Positions 1-7,488 of a DNA stretch of 64,000 nt are shown here, in pieces. The position numbers were made by a program, and so were the translations under genes. Source of the DNA: Oerskovia flava (GTDB lineage: Bacteria; Actinomycetota; Actinomycetes; Actinomycetales; Cellulomonadaceae); assembly GCF_026163685.1 (NCBI RefSeq), contig NZ_JAOXSR010000009.1, positions 62,001 through 126,000 on the forward strand, given 5' to 3'. Numbering within the stretch: position 1 is the stretch's first letter; each line of letters begins with the position of its first letter. The notes beneath the pieces are model-generated. The model saw only the letters and a program-made list of their open reading frames with translations, ran no database searches and was not told the DNA's origin.

Positions 1-187
1 GTTTTCGTAGGTCCGGCTTTCTGCTCTCCGGGGTCGGGTCGGTGTGGTCGGCCGGTGGGTGGTCGTCGCGCGTGGGTCGAGCGTGAGCTCGCACGGGTCT
101 CGCTCACCCGGGATCTCGGCCAACCCAGGATCTCCGGTGGCGGCGTCCACGATGCGCACGCCGTGTCGGTCGCCTAGCGTCGCGGGT

Positions 188-631
188 ATGGGTGGAAGGC
201 TACGGTCGGCGTGGGAGCGCACTCCGCTACCGTCGGAGACGATCGTCGGCATCGCTGCGGCCGCGCTGGCACAGTACTCGTGGCCGCTCCGCCTCCCCTC
301 CTGGACCCGGCCGGCCGGTGTGGCGGTCGGCTGCGGTGGCTTCGCCCTGCTCTCCGCGGCGGTATGGGAGCGAGGGCCCGGATCCCCGGAAGATCCGGGC
401 GCACTCGTCACCCGGGGTCTGCACGGCCGCTCCCGCAACCCGATGTACCTCGGCTTCAGCATGATCCACGTCGGCCTCGCCGGCGCGACCCGCAACGCCT
501 GGATGCTTGCCTCGTGCCCGGTGAGCGCCGCGCTGCTGCATCGGGCGGTACTGCGTGAGGAACGGTCGCTGCGCGAACGGTTCGGTGTCGGGTACGACGC
601 CTACCGGGCCGACGTGCCGCGCTACTGGTGA
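188..631 (+). CDS. Isoprenylcysteine methyltransferase (Ste14/PEMT-like) family membrane protein
   Basis: A 147-residue integral membrane protein of the Ste14/ICMT-PEMT methyltransferase superfamily. The sequence shows hydrophobic segments near residues 17-28, 34-50 and 95-125. The family signature follows: RNPMYLGF near residue 82 and a C-terminal LRERFGVGYDAYRADVPRYW-type ending typical of the S-adenosylmethionine-binding tail. Bacterial members are usually 150-220 residues, so this is a short but complete member; the physiological substrate is unknown. The frame is open upstream to base 44, but that extension is low-complexity and unlike the family. The ATG at 188 is chosen because TAGCGT at 175-180 lies 7 bases upstream, the layout of a leaderless start. 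It stands alone, with 133 bases before the next gene on the same strand. Confidence 0.75.
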   Translation: MGGRLRSAWERTPLPSETIVGIAAAALAQYSWPLRLPSWTRPAGVAVGCGGFALLSAAVWERGPGSPEDPGALVTRGLHGRSRNPMYLGFSMIHVGLAGATRNAWMLASCPVSAALLHRAVLREERSLRERFGVGYDAYRADVPRYW

Positions 632-764
632 CCTCCGCCCACCGCGGTCGAGCGACGTCGGTTCCGGCACGGGGTCGCCCCGGAGGCCCTTGTCGTCCCG
701 CCGTCGCGCGGCCAGCAGCACTCGGCGCGAGACTGGACGAGGCAGTCGATCCCCTGGAGGAGAC

Positions 765-2009
765 ATGGCGCAGGCTCCGTACGTCGTCGTCGGTGGAGGT
801 CTCGCGGCCGCGAAGGCCGCTGAGGGTCTGCGGGAGGAGGGCTTCACGGGTGACGTGGTCGTCGTCACGGACGAGGACCACCTCCCCTACGAGCGGCCAC
901 CGCTGTCGAAGGACTACCTCCGGGGTGAGGTGGGGCGGGACACCGTCTTCCCGCTCGCGGAGTCCTGGTACGCCGAGCACGAGGTCGAGGTGCGCACGGG
1001 CCGGACGGTCACGGCCCTGGACACCGACGCCCACCGCCTGACGCTCGCGGACGGCGGTGCGCTCGACTACTCGCGGCTGCTCCTCGCGACCGGCTCGTCA
1101 CCGCGGGTGCCGTCCGTCCCGGGCGTCGACCTGGACGGTGTGCACGTGCTGCGCACCCTCGACCAGAGCGACCACCTGGCCACGACGCTCGCCGCGGTCG
1201 CAAGCGACGGGTCGGGCCGGCTCGCGGTCGTCGGTGACGGCTGGATCGGTCTCGAGGTGGCCGCGTCCGCCCGGTCGACAGGGCTCGACGTGACGCTGAT
1301 CGGGCGGCACGCGCACCCGCTCGAACGTGTCCTGGGCCCGGAGATGGGTGAGTTCTACGGCCTGCTGCACGCCTCGCACGGCGTCCACCTGCACCGGCAC
1401 GCCGAGGTCGTGGCGATCACGGGGAGCGACGGCCGGGCCGCCGGCGTGGAGATGGCGGACGGGACGCACGTCGCGGCCGACGCCGTCCTCGTCGCCGTGG
1501 GTGCCGCCCCGAGGACCGGTCTCGGCGATGCGGCGGGTCTGACCGTCGAGACGGGCACCGGCGGGTTGCACACGGACCAGCAGCTGCGGACCTCCGCTCC
1601 CGACGTGCTCGCCGCGGGTGACGTCGCGAGCGTGCCGAGCCCGCGCTACGGCCGTCCGCTGCGCATCGAGCACTGGGCGACCGCCCTGCACCAGGGCACC
1701 TTCGCCGCCCGCTCGATGCTGGACGCCCTGGATCCGGGCGAGGTGTACGACCAGCTGCCGTACTTCTTCAGCGACCAGTACGACGTCGGCATGGAGTACC
1801 TGGGCTTCGTCGACGGCCCGGACGGCTACGACGAGCTGGTGGTGAGCGGTTCGGTGGAGCAGCGCGAGCTCGTGGCGTTCTGGCTCCTGGGCGGTCGGGT
1901 GCAGGCCGTCATGGCGGTCAACACGTGGGACCGGATGGACCGGGCGACCGAGCTCATCGGCCGCAACCGTCCCGTCGACCGTGCCGAGCTCGAGGCGTTC
2001 CGGGACTGA
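765..2009 (+). CDS. NAD(P)/FAD-dependent ferredoxin/rubredoxin reductase-type oxidoreductase
   Basis: A 414-residue flavoprotein with two dinucleotide-binding folds. The FAD site is at residues 6-21 (VVVGGGLAAAKAAEG) with the ATG(S) turn at about 108-111. The NAD(P)H site is at about 155-167 (VVGDGWIGLEVA), and the second FAD motif AAGDVAS lies near residue 285. The C-terminal ~85 residues match the Reductase_C domain of putidaredoxin-, rubredoxin- and Rieske-ferredoxin reductases, so it should pass electrons from NAD(P)H to a small iron-sulfur protein or P450 system. No ferredoxin, oxygenase or P450 gene is adjacent, so the partner is unknown. The ATG at 765 is preceded by CTGGAGGAG, a strong ribosome site; the longer reading from 555 has no family similarity. 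The downstream neighbour is on the opposite strand. Confidence 0.85.
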   Translation: MAQAPYVVVGGGLAAAKAAEGLREEGFTGDVVVVTDEDHLPYERPPLSKDYLRGEVGRDTVFPLAESWYAEHEVEVRTGRTVTALDTDAHRLTLADGGALDYSRLLLATGSSPRVPSVPGVDLDGVHVLRTLDQSDHLATTLAAVASDGSGRLAVVGDGWIGLEVAASARSTGLDVTLIGRHAHPLERVLGPEMGEFYGLLHASHGVHLHRHAEVVAITGSDGRAAGVEMADGTHVAADAVLVAVGAAPRTGLGDAAGLTVETGTGGLHTDQQLRTSAPDVLAAGDVASVPSPRYGRPLRIEHWATALHQGTFAARSMLDALDPGEVYDQLPYFFSDQYDVGMEYLGFVDGPDGYDELVVSGSVEQRELVAFWLLGGRVQAVMAVNTWDRMDRATELIGRNRPVDRAELEAFRD

Positions 2010-2012
2010 CGG

Positions 2013-2840
2013 TCAGTCGACGAGGGAGCTGGGGTCCGTGGCGGGCGCGGCGGTCCGTGAGCCCTCGCCCGTTCCCCCGGCGACGAGCGCGTAGCCGAGG
2101 CCCACGACCACTGCTCCTCCGACGAGGTTCCCCAGCCCGACCCACAGCAGGTTCCGGCCGAGCTCGGCGATCGTCGTGGCGCCCTCGCCCGCGAAGAGGC
2201 CGAGGCCGAACGTCGTCATGTTGGCCACGACGTGCTCGAACCCCGACGCGATGAACGCGAAGATCGCCCAGAAGATCACGATCGCGCGTGCCACCTCGGA
2301 CCGCAGGCGCGTGCACGCCCAGATCGCGACGCACACGAGCACGTTGCACAGCACCCCGCGGAAGAAGAGCTCGCCCGGCCCCTCGTGGGCCTTGGCCGCG
2401 AGCATCGTCGTGACCATCTCGCCGGCGGCCGCGTTGGACCGCAGGACCCCGGACTGCACGACGGCGAACGCGAACACCATCGAGCCCAGCAGGTTCCCGA
2501 CGAAGCAGAACAGCAGGGTCCCGACGGCGCCCGGCACCCGCACGGCGCGGGTCACGACCCCCTGGGTGAGGATCATCATGGCCGACGTGGACAGCTCCGC
2601 GCCCGCGAAGACCACGAGCGTGAGGGCCACCGCGAAGACGGCGCCCGCGACGAGCCGCTCCGCGGGGTCCCCGGCCGCGAGGAAGGGGCCCGCGGTCGCC
2701 ACCATGAGGACGACCCCGATCCCGATGTACGCCCCGGCGAGCATCGACGCCACGAGGTAGCGGGCCGGGTGCGTGGCGGCCGCCACCTTGCCCTGAGCGG
2801 CGTGGGACTGCTCGGTCAGGGTGGCGCGGAGGCTCAGCAC
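2013..2840 (-). CDS. Formate/nitrite transporter (FNT) family channel
   Basis: A roughly 275-residue membrane protein of the FocA/NirC family, which forms pentameric channels for formate, nitrite or related small anions. Six hydrophobic helices are visible, with the family's short polar breaks: an LSTSAMMIL segment after helix 2, and an N-terminal half with GNLLGS and a C-terminal half with GNLVGG, the conserved Asn-containing gating loops. Formate and nitrite cannot be told apart by reading; no pfl or nir genes are near. Two GTG starts are possible, 2858 and 2840. The inner one is preferred because GAGAGG abuts it and because the outer one falls inside a 13-bp inverted repeat (2852-2882). 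It lies 78 bases after dipZ on the same strand, so co-transcription is possible, limited by that hairpin. Confidence 0.85.
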   Translation of the reverse strand: MLSLRATLTEQSHAAQGKVAAATHPARYLVASMLAGAYIGIGVVLMVATAGPFLAAGDPAERLVAGAVFAVALTLVVFAGAELSTSAMMILTQGVVTRAVRVPGAVGTLLFCFVGNLLGSMVFAFAVVQSGVLRSNAAAGEMVTTMLAAKAHEGPGELFFRGVLCNVLVCVAIWACTRLRSEVARAIVIFWAIFAFIASGFEHVVANMTTFGLGLFAGEGATTIAELGRNLLWVGLGNLVGGAVVVGLGYALVAGGTGEGSRTAAPATDPSSLVD

Positions 2841-2851
2841 CCTCTCACCCT

Positions 2852-2882
2852 GGCACACCGGGGCATGGCGCCCCGGTGTGCC
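2852..2882 (-). terminator. Perfect 13-bp hairpin between dipZ and the FNT gene
   Basis: GGCACACCGGGGC at 2852-2864 pairs perfectly with GCCCCGGTGTGCC at 2870-2882 around a 5-base loop. It lies 36 bases after the dipZ stop and 12 bases before the preferred FNT start. No U-run follows, as is common in actinobacterial terminators. It may end dipZ transcription, or act as a leader hairpin controlling FNT translation. Confidence 0.6.
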
Positions 2883-2917
2883 CTGATGCTGACCCTCGGC
2901 GTCTCACCTCCTGACCG

Positions 2918-4897
2918 TCAGCCGAACGTGAACGTGAAGACCTGCACCTCCGGCGGCACCTCGAGCTCGACGACCCCCTCGGTCGGTCCCGACCCCTCGA
3001 GGACCGGGTAGAGGTTCGGGGCGCCCGTGACGTCGAGCTCGCGGCGGTCGACGCTCCCGTCCGCGTCGCGCACGTGCGCGACGACGGTCCCCTCCCCGCT
3101 CAGGACGGTGAAGACGTCGGTGCCGCGGTAGGCGAGGCGGACCCGCGCGTCGTCGGACACGGGCGTGGCGCCCTGGAAGTCGACCTCCCAGGTCCCGCCG
3201 AGCGAGAACGTGTCCTGCGGCTGCGGGTCGCTGAGCGTGTACTCCTGCTCGCCGGCGGCGTACCGGGGCTCGCCGGAGTAGTTGACGACCTTGCCCACGG
3301 AGAAGAACGTCTCCCGGGTCGTCTCACCGTCCGGTGTGGTGTCGTCGACGGCGGACGGTTCCGGGAGCTCGACGCCCGGGTTCGCGTCCTCGAGCAGCTC
3401 GCGGATGAGCTTCTCCGTGTTCGCGTAGCCTCCCTCGCCGAAGCGGATGTGGCGCACGGTGCCCTCGGCGTCGATGAGGTACTGGGCCGGCCAGTAGCGG
3501 TTCCGGTAGGTGGTCCAGGTGGAGTAGGAGTTGTCCTGCGCGACGGGGTACGTCACGCCGAGGTTCTCGGCGCCGGCGACGACGTTGCGCGTCTCCCGTT
3601 CGAACGCGAACTCCGGGGTGTGGATGCCGAGCACCTCGAACCCGTCGCCCACGTCGCCGTACGTCGCGTACCAGTCGTTGACGTGCGGGATCGCGCGCTG
3701 GCAGTTGATGCAGGAGTACGCCCAGAAGTCGACGAGCACGACCTGGCCGCGCAGGCCCTCGAGCGTGAGGGCTTCGTCGCCGGGGGTGTTGAACCAGTTC
3801 GTGATGCCGGTGAGCTCCGGGGCGGTGCCGCACTCCTCGAGCTCCGGCGCCCCGTTGGAGCAGTTCGAGAGCTCGCGGTTCTCGTCGGTGACGATGCCGC
3901 CGAGGTCGAGCGCCTGGCGCACGGTCTCGGACGAGTCGACGCGCTCCTGCAGCGCGCCGGTGTAGTCCGGCAGCGCCCGCTGCAGCGCGGCGGGCAGGTT
4001 GAACGCGAGCGCGACCGCGAGGGCGATCATCACGACGCCACCACCGACGCGGATGGCGCGGGCATGACGCTGGAAGGCCTTGACCCGCTCGGCGACCCGG
4101 CGACCGGCCAGGGCGAAGACGAGGAGCGGGATCGCGGCGCCCACCGCGAACGACACCGTGAGCGCGACCGTGTCGGCACCGATGTTGCCCGTCGCACCCG
4201 CGACCGTGATCGCCGCGAGCACGGGCCCCGCGCACGGGACGTAGAGGACGCCGAGGCCGAGGCCGAGCAGGAACGCGCCCTTGTCGGGCGACGTCCCGCC
4301 CCGCCGGGAGCCCAGCGCGGCGATGCGCGCGAACGGCTTCTCGAGGACCTCCTCGAACCGGGGCAGGATCATGCCGACACCGATGAGCGCGAGGAGCGTC
4401 AGCCCGGCCCATCGCAACAGGTCCTGCGGCAGCCCGAGCGCGTTCAGCAGGAGCGAGCCCAGCAGGGTGAAGACGCTGAAGCTCACCACAAGGCCCGCGA
4501 TGACCAGGTAGGGGCGCCACGAACGCCGCCCGGCGGCACGGTCTGCCGTGCCTGCCCGACGGCGGGCGCTGCGCCCGTCGTCCCCGTCACCGGAGCCCTG
4601 GCGTCCGCCGTCGGCGGAGACGTCGAGGACGAGCGTGCCGCCCGCAGCGCGGGATGTGGCCGTACGGACCTGGCCCTTGGGCCCGACCGTCACGGCTCCG
4701 GGGAGGCCGGCGAACAGCGCCGGTGTCGGGCTGCCGGGCGACGTGCCCGCGTCCGGACCGTCGTCGGCGCCCGTGCGGGTGCCCCGGGCACCCTGCACAC
4801 CGCCGGCGAAGAAGATCACCGGGAGCATCGGGAGGATGCACGGTGAGATGCCGGTGATGAGGCCACCGATCAGGCCGATGAGGATGAGGGTCTCCAT
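2918..4897 (-). CDS. dipZ: DipZ-type protein: CcdA/DsbD membrane domain fused to thioredoxin-like and C-terminal beta domain
   Basis: A 659-residue thiol-redox relay protein that carries reducing power across the membrane to extracytoplasmic disulfides. The N-terminal CcdA domain has GISPCILP (Cys20) and a second VPCAGP cysteine near residue 227, plus about six membrane helices. The extracytoplasmic part holds a thioredoxin/AhpC-like fold (about 365-510) with the redox motif CINC at 396-399 in FWAYSCINCQ, followed by a beta-rich C-terminal module (about 515-659) as in mycobacterial DipZ. Residues 34-126 form a long Gly/Asp/Arg-rich insert between helix 1 and helix 2 that is much longer than I recall for the family. 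It is divergent from the fasciclin gene and begins 7 bases after a SigK-like -10, so its mRNA is probably leaderless. Confidence 0.9.
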   Translation of the reverse strand: METLILIGLIGGLITGISPCILPMLPVIFFAGGVQGARGTRTGADDGPDAGTSPGSPTPALFAGLPGAVTVGPKGQVRTATSRAAGGTLVLDVSADGGRQGSGDGDDGRSARRRAGTADRAAGRRSWRPYLVIAGLVVSFSVFTLLGSLLLNALGLPQDLLRWAGLTLLALIGVGMILPRFEEVLEKPFARIAALGSRRGGTSPDKGAFLLGLGLGVLYVPCAGPVLAAITVAGATGNIGADTVALTVSFAVGAAIPLLVFALAGRRVAERVKAFQRHARAIRVGGGVVMIALAVALAFNLPAALQRALPDYTGALQERVDSSETVRQALDLGGIVTDENRELSNCSNGAPELEECGTAPELTGITNWFNTPGDEALTLEGLRGQVVLVDFWAYSCINCQRAIPHVNDWYATYGDVGDGFEVLGIHTPEFAFERETRNVVAGAENLGVTYPVAQDNSYSTWTTYRNRYWPAQYLIDAEGTVRHIRFGEGGYANTEKLIRELLEDANPGVELPEPSAVDDTTPDGETTRETFFSVGKVVNYSGEPRYAAGEQEYTLSDPQPQDTFSLGGTWEVDFQGATPVSDDARVRLAYRGTDVFTVLSGEGTVVAHVRDADGSVDRRELDVTGAPNLYPVLEGSGPTEGVVELEVPPEVQVFTFTFG

Positions 4898-4904
4898 GCA
4901 CCCG

Positions 4905-4931
4905 GTTCGTCACGACGGCCCCCGCGGATGG
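4905..4931 (-). promoter_or_regulatory. SigK-type promoter of dipZ (leaderless)
   Basis: On the minus strand CCATCC (4931-4926), a 15-base spacer and ACGAAC (4910-4905). This resembles the CCATCC / CCGAAT-type promoter reported for mycobacterial SigK. The -10 ends 7 bases before the dipZ ATG, so transcription should begin at or next to the start codon. Confidence 0.75.
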
Positions 4932-4957
4932 CTCCGCAGAAAAAGTCCCCGTCCGAC

Positions 4958-4984
4958 CCATCCACCCCTCGTCGGCCTCCGAAC
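4958..4984 (+). promoter_or_regulatory. SigK-type promoter of the fasciclin lipoprotein gene
   Basis: CCATCC at 4958-4963, a 15-base spacer, and CCGAAC at 4979-4984. The spacing and motif are identical to the dipZ promoter on the other strand, 27 bases away. The predicted start near 4991 gives a leader of about 45 bases that contains the GAGGAGAG ribosome site. Confidence 0.8.
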
Positions 4985-5035
4985 CACTCCTGAGACGCCC
5001 CGCACGCGGCGGGGCGACGACCCGAGGAGAGACCG

Positions 5036-5752
5036 ATGAACGTTCGAACCCGCACCTCGTACGCCGTCGCCGGCATCGCCACGCTCGCGGTGCTCGGCCT
5101 GTCGGCCTGCAGCTCGGACACCGACACCGGCGCTGACGACACGATGACCGAGAGCGCCGACGACATGGCGACCGAGGACATGGAGTCGGACGACATGTCC
5201 GACGACATGGCAGAGGACATGGAGTCGGACGACGCCGACGACATGGCCATGGACCCGGCCGCGAACCTCGTGGGCCCCGGCTGCCAGGCCTACGCCACCG
5301 AGGTCCCGGACGGCGCCGGCTCCATCACCGGCATGTCGACCGACCCTGTCGCGGTCGCCGCCTCCAACAACCCGCTGCTGACCACGTTGGTCGCCGCGGT
5401 GAGCGGTGAGCTCAACCCCGACGTGAACCTCGTCGACACGCTCAACGGTGACGAGTTCACCGTCTTCGCGCCGGTGGACGACGCCTTCGCGCAGATCGAC
5501 GAGGAGACCATCGAGGCCCTGTCGACCGACGCCGACCTGCTCACGCAGATCCTCACCTACCACGTGGTCCCCGGCCAGATGACGCCCGACCAGGTCGTCG
5601 GCGAGCAGACCACGGTCGAGGGCAGCACCCTCGAGGTCACCGGTGAGGGCGACGAGCTCATGGTGAACGACGCCAACGTCGTCTGCGGTGGAGTCATGAC
5701 GCAGAACGCGACCGTCTACCTCGTCGACTCGGTGCTCATGCCGTCGATGTGA
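5036..5752 (+). CDS. Fasciclin (FAS1) domain secreted lipoprotein, MPT70/MPT83-like
   Basis: A 238-residue exported lipoprotein. The signal peptide ends in the lipobox LSAC with the lipidated Cys near residue 22. Residues 30-70 are an extremely Asp/Met-rich linker built from DDM-type repeats (nine Met in about 36 residues). Residues 75-238 form one FAS1 adhesion domain, with the family H1 motif [10 protein letters not shown] and the H2-region motif LTYHVVPG. Two cysteines, at GPGC and NVVCGG, correspond to the conserved disulfide of mycobacterial MPT70/MPT83. Those proteins are SigK-controlled and encoded beside dipZ; the same pair is seen here, divergently transcribed from a shared 138-base spacer. 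The adjacent DipZ is a plausible catalyst for its disulfide (inference). Clear GAGGAGA site before the ATG. Confidence 0.92.
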   Translation: MNVRTRTSYAVAGIATLAVLGLSACSSDTDTGADDTMTESADDMATEDMESDDMSDDMAEDMESDDADDMAMDPAANLVGPGCQAYATEVPDGAGSITGMSTDPVAVAASNNPLLTTLVAAVSGELNPDVNLVDTLNGDEFTVFAPVDDAFAQIDEETIEALSTDADLLTQILTYHVVPGQMTPDQVVGEQTTVEGSTLEVTGEGDELMVNDANVVCGGVMTQNATVYLVDSVLMPSM

Positions 5753-5760
5753 CCTGACCC

Positions 5761-5794
5761 CCGGCCGCCGTTCCCGTCATGGTGCGGCGGCCGG
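5761..5794 (+). terminator. Terminator hairpin after the fasciclin gene
   Basis: Perfect 10-bp inverted repeat CCGGCCGCCG (5761-5770) / CGGCGGCCGG (5785-5794) with a 14-base loop, starting 9 bases after the stop codon. Confidence 0.75.
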
Positions 5795-5820
5795 TCCCTC
5801 GCTCCAGGAGTGCGAGGGAG

Positions 5821-5873
5821 GAAGAGCCGGGTGCGACCCCGGGCCTACGGCCTGGAGGAGCACCCGGCTCTTC
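5821..5873. terminator. Second, bidirectional hairpin between convergent fasciclin and rskA genes
   Basis: Perfect 13-bp arms GAAGAGCCGGGTG (5821-5833) and CACCCGGCTCTTC (5861-5873) around a 27-base loop. It lies between two convergent genes and would serve both strands. Confidence 0.6.
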
Positions 5874-5913
5874 TGTGTGCCCGGCCCTTCTGTGTGCCCG
5901 GCTCTTCTGTGAA
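5863..5913. repeat. Three tandem 17-bp repeats derived from a terminator arm
   Basis: CCCGGCTCTTCTGTGTG (5863-5879), CCCGGCCCTTCTGTGTG (5880-5896) and CCCGGCTCTTCTGTGAA (5897-5913). The first unit includes the right arm of the hairpin at 5821-5873, so each extra copy could pair with the same left arm. This looks like local slippage or duplication. Confidence 0.75.
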
Positions 5914-5947
5914 CTCGTTCCCGAGTGCGTGACGCCCGCCCCGCGAC

Positions 5948-6721
5948 CTACGTCTCGAGCGCTACCACCGGGTCCGTGGTCGGCTGCTCGGACCCACCGG
6001 CCGGCTCGACCGTGACCGCCACCACGCGGCCGGGCGAGGCGTCCACGAGGGCCGTCGTCGCGCCGTCGCGCACCGTGAGGACACCGGCGGAGCTGATGGT
6101 GCCGTCGTCGATGACCCAGAGCTGGTAGTCCTCGTCCGGCCCTGCGGCGGGCAGCGCCGCGGTGGTGAAGAGCGCGTGGTCGCCGGACACGAGCACGCTC
6201 GCATCACCGCCCCCGGCGACGGGGGCGGCGACGAGCCGGGCGTCGGGGTCCGCGAGCATCTGCGCGACGACGTCCGCCTGCTCCTGCAGGGAGCGCTGCT
6301 CCTGGACCGCCTGGACCGCGAGGGTCGTCGGCACGGCGAACGCGGCGACGGCCGCGACGGCCGCGAGCGCCACCCCCCAGCGGCGGGGGGCACGCTGGGC
6401 GCCCTGCGGCGAGGTGCGGCGCGCGGGCGCACCGGCGGGTGCGGAGAACGGCGTCGTCGGCGCGGCGGCGAGGTCCTGCACGGCGGCGAGCGTCTGCGAG
6501 CGCAGGTGCGCGGGCGCGGGCGCGTCGACCGTGAAGGCCGCCACCACGTCCCGGTACTCGTCGAGCGCCACACGGGCGTCGGGGTCGGTCTCGAGCAGCC
6601 GCTCGACCGCTCGGCGCTCCAGGTCGTCGAGCGCGTCGAGCGCGTACGCCGGGAGGAGGTCCCACGCGCCGCCCGTCGGGGGGCCTCCGGTGCTCCCGGT
6701 GCCCTGGACGTCGTCAGCCAC
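5948..6721 (-). CDS. rskA: Anti-sigma-K factor RskA
   Basis: A 257-residue membrane-bound anti-sigma factor that sequesters SigK until it is cleaved. The cytoplasmic N-terminal part (about 18-80) carries the sigma-binding helices, with LLPAYALDALDDLERRAVE typical of the RskA family. One membrane helix spans about 115-136, followed by a coiled stretch (QAVQEQRSLQEQADVVAQML) and the extracytoplasmic RskA domain (about 155-250) with the DYQLWVIDDG and SAGVLTV motifs. No zinc-binding HXXXCXXC is visible, consistent with RskA. The GTG start at 6721 overlaps the sigK stop by 8 bases (GTGGCTGA), giving translational coupling and stoichiometric production. Confidence 0.92.
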   Translation of the reverse strand: MADDVQGTGSTGGPPTGGAWDLLPAYALDALDDLERRAVERLLETDPDARVALDEYRDVVAAFTVDAPAPAHLRSQTLAAVQDLAAAPTTPFSAPAGAPARRTSPQGAQRAPRRWGVALAAVAAVAAFAVPTTLAVQAVQEQRSLQEQADVVAQMLADPDARLVAAPVAGGGDASVLVSGDHALFTTAALPAAGPDEDYQLWVIDDGTISSAGVLTVRDGATTALVDASPGRVVAVTVEPAGGSEQPTTDPVVALET

Positions 6722-7289
6722 GGTTCACCCCCAGGCAGTCGCGCAGACGGATCAGCCCGTCGCGGATGCGGGTCTTCACGGTCGGCAGACCGGCTCCGAG
6801 CTCGGCGGCGACCTCCCGGTACGTCAGCCCGCCGTAGTAGGCACGCAGGACGGCGTCGCGCTGCGTCGGGGTGAGCGAGCCGAGGCAGTTGCGGACGGCG
6901 GCGGTCTCGAACGCCTGCTCGACCTCTTCCACGACGACGTCCCGCTCGCGCTCGCCCGCCTGCCGGTCGGCGTCGCGCTGGTCGCGGTTGCGGCGCGCCT
7001 GCTCCGCACGGACGCGGTCGACGGCGCGACGGCGCGCGAGCGTCACGACCCACGTGCGCGCGGAACCACGCGCGGGGTCGAACCGCGCGGCCGTCTGCCA
7101 CACCTCGATCATCACCTCTTGCGTCACCTCCGCCGCGTGGTCAGGGTCACGGAGCACCGCGACCGCCGTGCCGTAGGCAGCCGGGGACAGCGCGTCGTAG
7201 ACGGGGGCGAACGCGTCCGGATCTCCGTCGGCGCACGCACGCAGCGCGGCATCGAGAGCGTCTGGTTCGCTCGTCCTCACGGGTGGCAC
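6714..7289 (-). CDS. sigK: RNA polymerase ECF sigma factor SigK
   Basis: A 191-residue ECF sigma factor. Region 2 (about 25-95) contains the -10 recognition segment EVTQEVMIEVWQTAARFDP and TWVVTLARRRAVDRVR. Region 4 (about 130-185) contains LTPTQRDAVLRAYYGGLTY and the helix-turn-helix YREVAAELGAGLPTVKTRI. Identity as SigK rests on the operon with rskA, the linked dipZ and fasciclin genes (the SigK regulon of mycobacteria), and three identical promoter motifs in this cluster, one of them upstream of sigK itself, implying autoregulation. The GTG at 7289 leaves a 5' leader of about 135 bases from that promoter. Oxidative or redox release of SigK is known in mycobacteria and is only inferred here. 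Confidence 0.9.
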   Translation of the reverse strand: MPPVRTSEPDALDAALRACADGDPDAFAPVYDALSPAAYGTAVAVLRDPDHAAEVTQEVMIEVWQTAARFDPARGSARTWVVTLARRRAVDRVRAEQARRNRDQRDADRQAGERERDVVVEEVEQAFETAAVRNCLGSLTPTQRDAVLRAYYGGLTYREVAAELGAGLPTVKTRIRDGLIRLRDCLGVNRG

Positions 7290-7404
7290 GCGGATCAGTC
7301 TGCCTCACCGCACCCGCACTCGTCCTGCCCGTCCGTCGCTCGTGTCCCGTCTCGTGCCCGGGCTGGTCCCGGATCTCCGTCGCGCTGCGCCGGGCGCAGC
7401 GCGT

Positions 7405-7422
7405 CCCCGACAGGTGTCGGGG
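7405..7422 (-). promoter_or_regulatory. Hairpin at the 5' end of the predicted sigK transcript
   Basis: Perfect inverted repeat CCCCGACA (7405-7412) / TGTCGGGG (7415-7422) with a 2-base centre. It begins about 3 bases after the predicted SigK-dependent start. It could stabilise the mRNA, or be the terminator of the upstream gene ending at 7489. Confidence 0.45.
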
Positions 7423-7430
7423 CACCAGTG

Positions 7431-7457
7431 GTTCGACGCCGCCGGCCGCGCGGATGG
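7431..7457 (-). promoter_or_regulatory. SigK-type promoter upstream of sigK-rskA
   Basis: On the minus strand CCATCC (7457-7452), a 15-base spacer and TCGAAC (7436-7431): the same hexamer and spacing as the dipZ and fasciclin promoters. This supports autoregulation of sigK. Confidence 0.7.
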
Positions 7458-7488
7458 GTCCGGCTCCGCCACCGCGCCGCCGTGCCGC

